From assembly GCA_037957365.1 (NCBI GenBank), contig JARHVA010001425.1:2362501-2426500 (forward strand): a stretch of 64,000 bases of DNA, written 5' to 3'. The notes beneath the pieces were generated by a model, which had not been told where the DNA came from, ran no database searches, and saw only the letters and a list, made by a program, of their open reading frames with translations. Below, piece by piece: positions 12,660 to 25,059 of this stretch (position 1 is the first letter of the stretch; each line of letters begins with the position of its first letter). A program made the translations under genes and the position numbers. The DNA is from Torreya grandis (lineage: Eukaryota > Streptophyta > Pinopsida > Cupressales > Taxaceae).

Positions 12660-15600
12660 TGTTGACGCCTAATAGTGTATCATAGGTGGTTCTTAGTGTT
12701 TAATAAACACTACTCATTTCTTAATTTAAATAATTTTATGTATGAGTTGTATTTTATGATAATATTATTATATTTGGTGGTATAAAGGTAGAACAAGTAG
12801 ATTGTTTCACAAATTGATATTAGTTGATGATTGGGAGCCATCGTGGCCTAATAGTTGATCTTTGATCTTGAAGATGATATGTGCTATTTAAAGTGATTTA
12901 TGATCATAACCTAAATCTAAATCTAAATTAAGATGAGTTTTCACAATGAATCTAATTTAAGGTGAATTGATAAAATGGAGAAAAAAGAAGGGTAGGGTAG
13001 GAAAAATATATGTTGTTGATATCTATTTCAAACATTATGACAAAGTTCCAATTTAATATGAACATGCATTTAACCAATGTATGACATGAAGTATCATAAT
13101 CTCAAATCCTAACACACATTAGGAAAACATTCTGAGGATGGTATGAAATAGTACAAATAAGGAATAGGTTCACTTTAAAGATTCACCCCTGTAAGAAAAC
13201 AATATTATTACATATGCAATAAAAATTAAAAAAAATGAATAAAAACATAAAGCTTTCAACTAATCTAACATTAGCACAAATTATCAACTCTACACTTAAA
13301 TATGCAAATTATTAAAATCTAAAGAAAATATGAGACAAATGAGAGAGAAACCATGATAACAATTCACACAAGTAAATATAGATAAACTTGTTAGAACTCC
13401 TTGCTTTGTATTAATTTACTCAAAAGTTACAAAATAGTTTTTTTGGCTCAAAAAACTCTCCCCTTTTACAATGGAAAACACTTCCTTATATAGACCATTC
13501 ATGAGGTATGTCAGTTAGTCATGTCAAATATTAAGGATAGATGTCATTTTATAATTCTTTGAGAATATTTTAGACATTCTAAAATGACTAACCTATAAGC
13601 AATGTATTTTACAAGTTCTACATGCCTTTACAAATAACAATATTCTATTTTGAAAAAATATACAATGTTTGTATATAATATAATATCCTAAGTCAATATC
13701 TTAATTTTGGGGTCCTTGTGTAGATGTAGTCTTCTACCTTCCATACAAGATCCTCATTTTATAATGTTGTTAATTGATTAGTTGGAGATCAATGATAAGT
13801 CTCATGAACAATTCCTTTTCTTGATCTTCTAGGCCCTTGAGATCCCTCTCAACCCTTTCCAAAGCTTATTTGATGCTTCTGTCATCTCCTATCTTTTCCT
13901 TTGATGATAAAAATAAGCCCATGATCTTCTTATTGTTAGCCCCTATTTTCCCTTGTCCTTTATTCCTTCTTGTATGAATTGATTAGTTCTGTGCTTGAAC
14001 TCCTCATCAGTGATAAGGTCGAGTGGACTAAGGGTGGTGGGATATTTAATTAAGCTATCCATAATATGTAATATATTACCCTCTTATAGTTTGAGGTATT
14101 TAGAAATGTGTTACATTTTATTGGACTAGCTATTCAGGGCCTTGATCTTATCAATTAATATATCCATAGCCATATTCAAGTGAGCTAGGCTGACTATTCT
14201 AAATTTAGGAATTTGATTTTTAGTCAAGATTTTGATCAAATCCTTTATTTGGTATCTCAAATCTTGCCATTGGATAACTTGACTTGTATCCATGGTTCTA
14301 TGTTTATTCATTGCATCTTGCCTAGTCTTCACTAACTTTAAATAATTAAATAAATCAGCCATGGTGTCCTCAAATTACCTGAATCTATCTTTTTGGATTG
14401 ACAAGATGGACTACTCTTTAAAGTTCTTGTTATACTATAATATTCCCTTGATAATTTTTTTTAATTTATATGACTAAGCTTGAGCCATTTCAAGAACATT
14501 TTCTTCAAATATTGGGTCCTCACTAGGCTTTTTTCCTCCAACTGGAGTCAATCACACAAAAAGTTCCACTTTTTGGAAAGTGAACTCCTCTCCACCAACC
14601 ATTGCCTTCTTCTTAGTTACCCTCTATAAATTGGCCATTATTGGGTCAAATTTGACACCCACTAAAGATTGTGTTACCTTTGGATCTATAGTTCCCATTT
14701 GTGCTCCACTTGATTCTCCTAGATCATCCATCCTCCTTTCATCTTCCTTTTGTAAGGAAACTATCCATGGCTTGACCCTTCATGAACTGGGATATTGATT
14801 GTCTTTATCATTTCCCAAGGGTGTTATGTAGTATTTATTTTCTATAATTTGCCATAAATGAACCATTCAAGAATGGTTAGACCCTAAATCAAGATTTATT
14901 CACTAAAGATATTAATTTCACTCAAAGGATGAGTTAAGGTCACCTTGGGATTCTTGGTTTTAACTAAGATAATGGCCAATTCAAATTTTCTTTTAGGGGT
15001 GTCTATAGGAACAAGATCTAATACTTCCTTCCCCTTCTCTTCCTTTGTCTCCTCCATTTCTTCATCCTTATACTCATAGGCTAATGATAGAAATTTGAGG
15101 GCATCTTCAATAGTGTCATTAGGGTCCAATACCAATATGTGAACTTCTTCCACTAGTGACCCTAGTTCCTCTACTTTAGCTGAAGAGGATGGAATTTCAT
15201 TAGGGATTCTCTTATCTTTCCCTTGCTCAATTTATGCTTCAGGTCTAGATTCTATCTATAGCTAGGGCGGTGGAGGTATATAATGTGTACCACTTAGAAA
15301 ATGGTATTGCCTTGGGCCTAACTGTGATTTATCATCTACTCCATTTTTCTCCCTCTGTATCTTAGATTTAGGATTGATGTTATGCCTTTTCAATATAATG
15401 GTGACCTCAGAGAATGAAGAGTCTTTTGTGTATATGGGGTCAAAAGGACCAGGTTGGTGATCGTAAGGGACATTGATTCCTTTAACCTTTAAAAGTTCTT
15501 TACTTCTTCCCTATGGATCCCACTATCTTAGCTCATCAATTTGGAGATTGAAGGAGGTCCTGTGTTTGGAAATAAATTAAATATTTTCCCATTATGCAAA

Positions 15601-18600
15601 AAACAATCCTTTCAATGGTTATGGGGAGGGTGTGAAGTAGCACCTTTCTTTTGGTTTTGCACAAACCACCTATCCCATTACATATTTGATAAGCCACCTC
15701 CTACTTTGCTAATTTTATTAGCACATGGATTGGTAATCTAAGTGGAGTGAATTAGGCTCCATAAATCATAATGATTGTACAATTAGGATATAATTAGATG
15801 TCTCCCATGGACTTAATTGATTTTTTGATCAAGGGGCTGACTCTTGACAATGGGCTCCCAATTTTGGCCTATATTAGGGTTGGATAAACACAATCACATA
15901 TGAATTGGATGTGGTCCCTATATTTGAATATGTATAACTTTGAATAGTATTGGGAGACTATTTATGTCCTATTAAGTGACCATTCCCTAAGATTGGGGAT
16001 ATTTATTATGGCAAGGAGGGCATCTAAAAGATATGACATCATGTAGAATTCATTCATAGTTTTCTTCTTGGTTGTATAAATTTTTATACTTAAATAGGAG
16101 CTCATAATTTCACCAAGAAGAGCTATGAGCTATTTATTAATCATAAAGTAGACTAAGGGCACCCAATTTTTGTCCACATATGTAGTGGTTGAATTTACAC
16201 ATAACATATTCATCATAGTCATGATCATTCTTATCCCAAGTCTGAATTAACCAATGGGGATGTTGTTATTAAAGTTTGAAAACACTTGATCCCTAGAGTA
16301 GAGCCACAAAGAAAGAATTATCTTCAAATCATTATATTTGTCCCAATTATTGATTATGGTTTGGTCTAATTAGGTTTCAGGTAGTTTGTAATAGTTTTCA
16401 AATGTTATAAGATAGATGTGAGCATTTTTTTTGAAACTAACCTCATGAATAATCATGCCCTTATCTATTTTTATATATTTAAAATAGGGGAGAGGATGTA
16501 TATATAATGTAATACCTTGGGTTTTGCTAAAAAATAATAGAGACTTGTCATTTGAATGACAATTATGTCATAATAGCACCTCCTTATAGACATATACTTC
16601 TCTTTTCTTATTATGGGCTACTAGTTTTTAGTGGTCTAAAATAAGCTTGACCAATTATTGTCCCTTATGTTTAGAATTGTGGCATCAAATTGTGTGTCCT
16701 TGAAAATCCTCCCTTTTTCATCTAAAGTCAAATATAACTCCACATCTCCCTTTGAAACACCTTTTCAGGCCGCCATGGCTATGAATTTCCTTAAGTGTTT
16801 GCTAGTGGTATGTAGTTCAACTTTGAATCAAATTATCATTTCAAAAATGACAATCCAATATTCCTTGGCTTGATTATAATGATCATAGGGTTGAATTAGG
16901 GTTTCTATACTTGATAGGGATTTCATAAAGGTTTTTATAGTGCTTTAATGGTAGAAGTTATTTGAAATTATGTAAGTTTCCTGACTTAGATCTCAATTGG
17001 ATTGCATATTTATATCTTTGCATTTCCCTAGTCAATAAAATATTTAACTTGGCATATTATACTTACATGGATTTAATGTGGCATCTGACTCATTAATATT
17101 TAAAATATGACCATTTGTCACTTTTGGACATGTTAGTATTTTATTGGTTACAAGCCCTTTGAAATCTCTAACTTGTCTCACATAATTAGATCTCACATAA
17201 TTAGATATATTTGTTTAGATTAATGTGGTTCATTGATATTAATCTAAGAACTCAAATGTTATTGGATAATTGTTACATTATCCATAGTTATGACACTTGC
17301 CACTTCCACATTCATCTTGATCTTTGTTGAAATGTCAATGTTGATCTCACACCATTATATTATCTCTATCTAGATAAATGTACTTAGTTGATCTTAATCA
17401 ATTAGATCATATCCCCTACTCTATAGACCATTGATTAGAATGTGTACACTTATCCACATACCATCGATCTTTAAAATATTATTAAGCTTTAATTTGTGGT
17501 TTGAGGTTATGCCACATGTCATCTCCACATTTATTCTCATGGATTTTGACTTTTTAACCTTCATCATGCATTGTTAGATCCTACTAGGCTAGATCAATGC
17601 ACTCTATCAAATTTGGATTCAAGGGGTGGAATGCCATTGGATACTCAACATTATTTTATTGAATTTATGACACTTGTGACCTTCTCTATTTCCTTGGGGT
17701 CTTTGAATTGTCAATGTTGATCGTGCACCATTAGATCATCTTCGGTCGATCAATTGCACTCCATCAAATCATCTTTTTTTATGTACCATTAGATCTTTGG
17801 TGGGGTTTCTATGATGGTGACACTTGTCACCCTCTTTATTGTTTTGGGGCTCCATTAAAGTCTTGACTTAAGTCACGTCATTAGATAGATCTTATTTGGA
17901 TAAATATGTACCATTTATCTTATGGTTAATAAAAATGTTTAAGTCAGGTTCAGGAAATGCATGGAACTAAGGATAAAGTCTTAAAACTAAGGTTTTTATT
18001 CATGTTAATAAACACAAATTAAAACCTTAGGATTAAATATTAAGCTAAGTTTAGAACATAATGAGAAAGACCATGTGATTATCTACACCATGATAATAAT
18101 AAAGTAGACCAAGGGGTCACAGGACATGAAGGGACCAAAAATAAGATTTTTAGACTAAGGTTTGGTCATGTTGAAAAACATGACTAAGCCTTAGGATAAA
18201 AATCAAACTAAGTCCATGACACAAATAATTATTCCTGCATAGATTGTTCGCACACAAATTTGAATTTAATTCAAAAGGGGATCTAGGTTAAAACATTAGA
18301 CTAAGGTTTTAACATGGCTTCAAATAGATTGAATTAGTCTTTTATAGACTAAAATATAGTAAAAGATCAATATAGCATTGAAACACAAAACCCTAAGAAT
18401 GTTCATTTCTAGATAATATTCCATAGAACTTGTAGTACATGAACACATGCAACAATCATCAACAAGATTAGAAGGGTTAATTGAAAACATGTTAATTAAT
18501 TCAAATGAGAACTAGGTGTGGATGATATTAAAATAAAAATTATGTTACAACATGACAGTGGTACTCTGGTCAAGTGATTTTTCAACTTTAAGGTATAAAT

Positions 18601-18657
18601 TTTCACAATTTAACACAAGGGTTCCAATTTTTCATATATGGGGCTATGTTGACTTCA
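12660..18657 (-). repeat. 5' LTR of element A
   Basis: From 13,442 to 18,657 this copy matches window bases 1-5250. The first part, 12,660-13,441, has no counterpart in the window because the other copy is cut by the window edge. The left boundary is taken at TGTTGACGCC, just beyond the gag start, and is uncertain. The right boundary at ...GACTTCA (18,657) is firm, because the next bases match the B LTR. This gives about 6.0 kb, very long for a plant LTR. Much of it is coding-like on the minus strand. Confidence 0.65.
13740..16780 (-). pseudogene. Unrecognised reading frame inside the A 5' LTR, decayed
   Basis: Minus-strand fragments from about 16,770 downward read as one long protein. They are: GDVELYLTLDEKGRIFKD (near 16,740); MSIRRCYYDIIVIQM (near 16,590); EVAYQICNGIGGLCKTKRK and LLHTLPITIERIVF (15,710-15,590); an acidic Lys/Glu-rich segment at 15,153-14,896 with EDALKFLSLAYEYKDEEMEE; and 14,362-14,126 (begins MADLFNYLKLVKTRQ). 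A charged helical tail with TDEEFKHRTNQFIQEG and ERVERDLKG runs to about 13,760. Length is about 1,000 residues. The same fragments recur in the other LTR. No zinc knuckle, DDE or RT motif is visible. Function unknown; a captured host gene is one possibility. Confidence 0.55.
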
Positions 18658-21395
18658 ATAGTATGTTGTATATAATTGATGATCTTAGTGGTTTTATAAT
18701 GTAAATGATACTTATGACTATATTTTGAGACTCATACTTGGATTATGGAGATACAAAATTATTATTAGTGATATGCCTACATGGTGATACATACTACATA
18801 TGGGTAGCATCATGATACATGAGTATCAAGAAACTATTGACTCTACCAAATGATTCTAATATTTTATATCATTTGAATTGCTATTATATGGTGATTTTTT
18901 ATTATTGATTAATATTATTGTTGTTATTTAAGGATGGATGAATCCATTGAGAAATAATTACTCTTATACATGTATGTTTACTATTTTGGCATACGGAGGA
19001 AAAATTATGTAGTGTTATTCTTGTTACACTTTATCATGAAAGGTATCTTACCTTTAGATATTTTGTATGCTTAAGTTGAAGCTCCTATTCACTTTGATAA
19101 ATATTATGTGGATATATGCAAACCATAAAAAATGTTGCAATAATATTTACAAGGTTACAAATTTATCTTGAATGAATTTTCTATTAGGTTATTGATCTTG
19201 GTATGTCTTTCTCATTGGTCAAAGTATGAGAAGTTGGCTTAATCAATGAAGTATTGAAACCAAGATAAAGGTTGGAAAGCCATGATTATGATTAATAACT
19301 TATGTGAAATTATGTATGTGGCACATTACTTATGTATTAGTATTCTATTTTGAGCAACTAAGATAATATGGTTTATTTTCTAGATTGTGATTTTAATACC
19401 TTTAAATGAAAGGTTAAGACATCATGAACTTTTATTGATTTTATAAATGCTTGAACTTAATCTTGCTAGAACTCTTGTAAGTGGTTGAAATAATCTATGT
19501 ATCAACTAAATTTATGCTTCCATGTTTAATATAGAGAATAAAGGGATTATATATGACTATATTTTTAGCTATTGAAATCCCTTGAAGTGACTTATTTCAG
19601 CATGATAATATTGTATAGGTGGCTGAAAACATTCTAGTAAAACCATTGCAATTTCAGCATGATAATCTTGTATAGATGGCTGAAAACATTCTAGTAAAAC
19701 CATTACAACCTTGGATGTGGAGTTTGGTTTAAGGATGAACCTTATGGTTGGGTCCCTTTATTGGATCGAGTCATTGAATTTGCATGCTCAATTCATATGT
19801 TAAGAACCCTTGAAACAAGTTTATCCTATTGGATTAAAACCTTTACTAAGATATTAACATTAGTATAGTAATTATGAGACATCAATAGAATATTTATGTA
19901 TGATATATATTCTTAAGAGATGGAAAATTTATCTACAACTGTATTAATTTCTTGAGGTTAATGATTTCCTATTTAAGTTTCCCTCTTTGCATTGGTTATA
20001 TGTTTTATTAGAGGGAGATCTCATATAATGATCTGATTTAATTAATAGACATTGTATCATATATGCATTAAAGCATAGAGGCACTACATAAGCTGGAATG
20101 TGTTGTATAGCTTTATATTGGCAAACTTGGCATATGCCATTTATATTTAAAAAGAAAGTATTAATCACCTATATCTATAATCTCATTTCATATTCAATTA
20201 TTGCTAAAGTAATTAAGTGTGGTAATCATTTCTATTTAATATAGATTCTTACCTATTGGAATACATTTTCAATTTCATTTAATTATATAGTTGGCCATGT
20301 TACCATCCTTATGGAGCCTCAAATGTGTTGGCTAGTTTGGGCATTGACATCTAGGTCTTGAGTCACATAGAGCTATCCATTACAACCATTTATACATTAT
20401 TGATTACTAAAACAACTAAGTATAAGAAGTTGATCCCATTAAAGAATTTACTGTGCTAATGCGATCTCTTAAATGCTAAAATTAAATTGTATACAGTTGA
20501 TTGAATTTTTATTAATCCTAAATTTGTCATTAAGACATTGATTAAATCTTATGGGTAAAAATGTGTATAAGGCTTGTATGCCATAAATAACCATTAATGC
20601 TATTGGCCTAAAATATATATGTATCTATCTATGGAATTATGGGATTAACAAAAATTTTAGACCCCTTAATAATGGTAAACCATGTTATGGGAATTCTCTC
20701 CCTTTTTTTAGTAATCATTTGATTCTAAGATAAGCTCCATCGAGAAAGTGTATGGAGCTATGAAATTTGAGATTCAATTTCTGAAATCTTGATAAACATC
20801 TTTATGGAGTTACCCAGTCTATTATGGACTACATTGGTATTCAATTGGGCATCTCCTGATAATTAATTAGGCTTCCTTGTGTACCAATGTTAGTTGCTAT
20901 AAATATAGTCTACATGGGATGTCCTTTATATCAGGATGATTTAATCACTCAAAGGTTTATATACGTATAATAAACTTTTGTTTCTTGGATTTGACATCTA
21001 GTTGGATGTTATGGATTAGTTATATATTTAGATCTTAAATGGAACCCTATTAGACTCTCAATATATTGAGTAGGGTTAAATTACCACTAAATAGTCCTAT
21101 TATTGGGAGTAACTAGTATTTTATAGATTTCATATTTTATCATTATGTGTATGCACACTGATATACCCTAAACTATATACTCCTTAATGAGGACATGATC
21201 CCATATAGAATTCTTTATTGGTACTTAATCATAGTTACATGTCTCTACCAACAAATAACATGTTGACTGGGAACACCCTTGTGTGAAAATCCACATTGAT
21301 TTTGACTCATCACATTCGATTATGTTTGGGCCCAACATGTAGTGTTGATTTTTACTTTGAAGCTAATGACTCCAAAAAAAATTTGGGTTGTTTCA
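18658..21395 (+). repeat. 5' LTR of element B, right part only
   Basis: It begins with ATAGTATGTTGTATATAATT directly after the end of element A. It follows the 3' LTR from about 58,885 to its end with scattered substitutions and small indels. It ends in TTGTTTCA at 21,395, two bases before the primer site. The first roughly 3.2 kb of this LTR were displaced by the insertion of A. Confidence 0.8.
19594..19707. repeat. 57-bp tandem duplication in the B 5' LTR
   Basis: Two units start with ATTTCAGCATGATAAT at 19,594 and 19,651. The other LTR has one unit (about 59,822-59,880), so the duplication is private to this copy. Confidence 0.8.
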
Positions 21396-21397
21396 TC

Positions 21398-21413
21398 TGG
21401 TATTAGAGCTAGG
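21398..21413 (+). promoter_or_regulatory. Primer-binding site of element B
   Basis: TGGTATTAGAGCTAGG lies two bases after the LTR end. It differs by one base from the TGGTATCAGAGC complement of initiator methionine tRNA that primes many plant retrotransposons. Confidence 0.85.
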
Positions 21414-22609
21414 TTTCTACTCTAGGGAGATCTGGGACTTGAAGAGTTTCCATATTCAGACTAATGAATTGTCCAAATAAGTGAAAGTTATGGAGTCATC
21501 CATAAAGACACAGCCTTTTTAGGCTGTATAATAAAGTTTTATGTTATAAACTTTATAATGTTATAAGTTCCATTCATATGTCGTAAGAAATGATTTTAGG
21601 GAATCTAAATTTAGTCAATGTTAGTTACTATCACCCCTTAGCCTTGGTTGGGTTAACCCTTCATGAATTTGTTTGTGTCAGGGCAATCATCACTTGAAAA
21701 CCATTGACTTATATGGGAATGTAAATGGGAAATAGGTGATACAAACTTCACTCCTAGAATTAAGTAAATAATGTTTGGTATCTATTGTTGGCTTCTATGG
21801 GTGATCCTTCCCTAGATTCTTAGAACATTATGACTTAGGGAAGATCGAGGGTTCAACGTAAACTTGGAGGGATTAATGGGGTGCAAAATGACTGATTTAC
21901 TTAAGTAAGTTAGGAAAGCTTGAACTCTCCATTTATAAAAGGAGTGCTATGAGCCTTTGAGCTTGAATGGATGTGATAACATGTGTTAATTCTTTGGAGA
22001 ATGACTACTATGAATTTTGCCTAGGGAGTTAAATACCCTGCTACTATATGATTAAAAAGATCTTAAATGTTGAATTTTTTAGATTTAGTATGAAACTTCA
22101 AGGGAAATGGTTTTAGTGGATTAAAAATGTCTCCATAATTTAAGTTTTTTGCAGTCAGTAAGGCTGACTTACCTCTTTTTTGAAATATAATAAAATTATT
22201 TGGTGTAGTAGAATTTCATGCAGTGGAATTGTTGGAAACCCATGGTAAGAAGATGTAAATTATGGCTTGGCCTAGGTGTCTATATATATGACTAGTGGTA
22301 GCATTGTAGAAATTATAATTCTATGACAAATGTTGGGGAAATATTGGCTCATCCCAGATAATGGACCTATAAGCAAAAATTGAGAAGGTTTTGTTGTCTA
22401 AAACATTTTTGGTTAATTTCAACTGTTATGTATCTTAAAAATGGGGAAGCATTATGAGGTGCTAAAAACTTATGCATTTCAACCAAATTAGTCTTTATCT
22501 TATTTATACATTGGCCTCTATTAAGTTAAATTAGAGAAACAGGTGGCTTTATAACTCTAAAAGGTTGAACTTAATGAGTTTGTGGAATGTTTATTTTGAT
22601 CATAGATAT

Positions 22610-22840
22610 TTTTTACTTATATGATGTATGTTTTAATCATGGATATGTTTGATTCCATGAGGATGTTATGATAACCATGGAGGTGTTTCCTATCTATGAG
22701 GATGTTTAATTTAATCATGGCTAGGTTATGCATACATGGGGATGCCTATTTAGAACTTGGCTACATTTTGACACATATGAGGATGTCTATTGTGATATTG
22801 GATATGCCTTACATCCATAAGGATGTTTATTGCAAGTTTT
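22610..22840. repeat. Degenerate repeats of a CATGAGGATGTTTAT-like unit
   Basis: The motif (C)AT(G/A)AGGATG(T)TTAT recurs at irregular spacing of a few tens of bases. Examples are CATGAGGATGTTATG, TATGAGGATGTTTAA, CATGGGGATGCCTAT, TATGAGGATGTCTAT and CATAAGGATGTTTAT. It looks like an old decayed minisatellite inside element B. Confidence 0.6.
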
Positions 22841-23518
22841 GATTAAACGTATTAATTATAGGAAATTGTAAATTCCACAGTAATGATTTAGCACTCACTT
22901 TGAGCCTTAGATAAGCTCAACCTTTCCTAAATTGATGTTGCATCAAAGTAAAAATCACCATTTAACCTTTGAATTATTGTAATAAGTCAATTAGTATAAT
23001 AATGATATAAGCTTGTTGTTGGAATCTTAAGATAGTACTTTGATGGAAATTAATAGTTTACATAAGCAAGACATTTGATGAGGCTAATGTATGGTATCTT
23101 AAGAGGAACAAAGGTGTAGCTCAAGCTTAGAGGGCCTATTAGGGTTCAAGTGACTAACTTGGTTAGGAAATTTAAGAAGTTTTGTGGATCTCTTATTGTT
23201 ATCAAGTAGCATGAGCCATCTATCCATGACACGTGAACATTATTGGTAAATTTTTTGAAAAACTCATGGAATTAAATAGGCCTTGTTGAAACACAACCTT
23301 CCTTGAGTGAAAGTGATCATAATTTAATATCCTTAGGAAGTTTTACCACATGATGGGTATATGCTATCATATAGACATTGAATGGATCGATGGAGAGCAT
23401 GGACCCTTGTGTTTCACCACCCTATATGTTTGACTATTTTAATGTGAAAAAAAATACCTTGGCATAACTACAAGTATTTGCATGTGTGCCTATCTTACAC
23501 ATCTCCCTTATACATACA

Positions 23519-23644
<126 letters not shown>

Positions 23645-23785
23645 AACCCTTGTGAGGTTTAAAATTAATTAACCACGTGAGACATGTGAACATTTAATGT
23701 TATTAATCTGGTTGTCTGGATGTTCAAGTATATATGTTATGTTATGTATTTGATCTTATGTTGTTAAAACATGAAATTGTAAACT

Positions 23786-23790
23786 CTAAA
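23786..23790. repeat. Left target-site duplication of element C (CTAAA)
   Basis: CTAAA directly precedes TGTATACAC of the C 5' LTR. It recurs directly after the C 3' LTR at 53,825-53,829. Confidence 0.85.
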
Positions 23791-24977
23791 TGTATACACA
23801 ATATTTTCAACTTTTATAAAATACTGATGCTCTACATCTTGTAGAAACCCACTGAGACTCAATCTCTTTGAGTGCACACCCTAAGGGGTGCATTGAGAAA
23901 GTGGTGGGTAGAATATTGGTGCTTTGTAGGATTGGTGTCCCTTATTGCCAAATTATTATGAATCCAACCAGCTCCTAAAAACCATTCCCTAAGATATTAC
24001 TCCTCTTTTACACACTCCTCCAATCTTTTCCCAATTTTCATCCCTCTTTTTTTCACCGTATGTCCCTTTTGTCAATTTACTATAATATTTTGACTAGGTT
24101 TACCTTGTATAGTTTTGGGTTATTTTCACTTAGGAACTAGTTTGTCCTTTGGTCAACCTAGCTCATGACCTAGTGAATAATTATCCAAAATTATGCTAGG
24201 TCAACTAGGTCAACCTTGTCAATCAAGATTTTTGGAAAGGTCAAGGTTCAAATCCACCTACATATAAAAGATCATTTCATCATTATTTCAATATGAAATC
24301 AAGAGTTATTATTCACTCATGCTTCTTTACAATATGTTCTTCTACCATTCTACTTGAGGAGTCTTAGCTTAGGGTTATACTTAGAGAATCTAGTCTTATG
24401 GAGAAGTCTTGGATGCTTTGGCCTTTCTTAGTGATCCTTACAAACCACAACAACCTCTTGTCAGGACCCATTGGCCAAGGGAGATATTGAGTCTCAATGG
24501 GTTCACATTCAGGTAAGTATTCTCTAACTTTGCTCCTCTCTTTAGTAGATAGAAGTAGCATAAGTATTAGATTCAAATAATATTAATATTCATATTTCAT
24601 GTATTAGGGTTTTACTAATACTTAGCCTAATTGAGATTCTCATATACATGTTTTGATTTTTTACTAACCCCTCATATTGTGCCATAAGCTTTGGTGAGCA
24701 ATAGATTATATTTATTTTACTTACTATTACTTTAGGTAAAATATCAAAACTTAGGACCCCCTTAGGGTTATTGCATGATTATGTTAGACTGGAGGATTTA
24801 GAACCCTTCGTATCATAGTGTATTAAGGCAAGAGATCCCCTAATTAGGTCTAGTGGATCCCCATATTGGTCATGCTCTCACTTAATAAATGTATCCTCAA
24901 TCAAAAGTGTATGGTGTGATATATCTTATTTGATTTAGGATTGATTTATATACATGATGTATTTTTGATTACATACA
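23791..24977 (+). repeat. 5' LTR of element C
   Basis: Aligns with 52,635-53,824 over its full length, including the shared stretches TGACCTAGTGAATAATTAT and GTGCCATAAGCTTTGGTGAGC. TTGAC/GTCAA cores cluster at 24,151-24,222, for example GGTCAACCTAGCTCATGACC and AGGTCAACTAGGTCAACC. TTGAC followed by C or T is the core of the plant W-box bound by WRKY factors; whether it acts so here is unknown. Confidence 0.88.
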
Positions 24978-25059
24978 TTATAGTGAAACCAATGTGAATC
25001 TAACCTTTACAAGATTTTTTTCACTTATTTTCATCATTTTATTTTTCATATATTTCATT
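24978..25059 (+). other. Start of element C leader, no primer site recognised
   Basis: The bases after the LTR (TTATAGTGAAACCAATGTG) do not match a common tRNA complement, so the primer of C is unresolved. Confidence 0.4.

Larger units (their letters stand above)
1..18657 (-). mobile_element. Element A: Tat-like Ty3/Gypsy LTR retrotransposon with very long LTRs
   Basis: Two long direct repeats (1-5250 and about 12,660-18,657) flank an interior whose minus strand reads, in order, gag, protease, RT, RNase H and integrase. That order is the Ty3/Gypsy order. A linker reading WSYDDL before RT, followed by HTIPLKE, resembles the FAWSYEDMPG-type linker of plant Tat elements. The right end (...GACTTCA, 18,657) abuts sequence that matches the middle of the 3' LTR of element B, so A lies inside the 5' LTR of B. 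The left end lies outside the window, so its target duplication cannot be checked. All genes carry many stops. No clear polypurine tract is visible next to 5250. Confidence 0.8.

Noticed and set aside
1..18657. The A repeats as a plain segmental duplication rather than LTRs
   Set aside because: The repeats flank a complete Gypsy gene order in one direction and the right end cuts cleanly into another element. Segmental duplication is not excluded until the left end is seen, as no polypurine tract was found.
21398..21413. Methionine-tRNA-like match, possible tRNA gene
   Set aside because: Only the 3'-end complement is present, with no cloverleaf or A/B boxes. Its place right after an LTR makes it a primer site.
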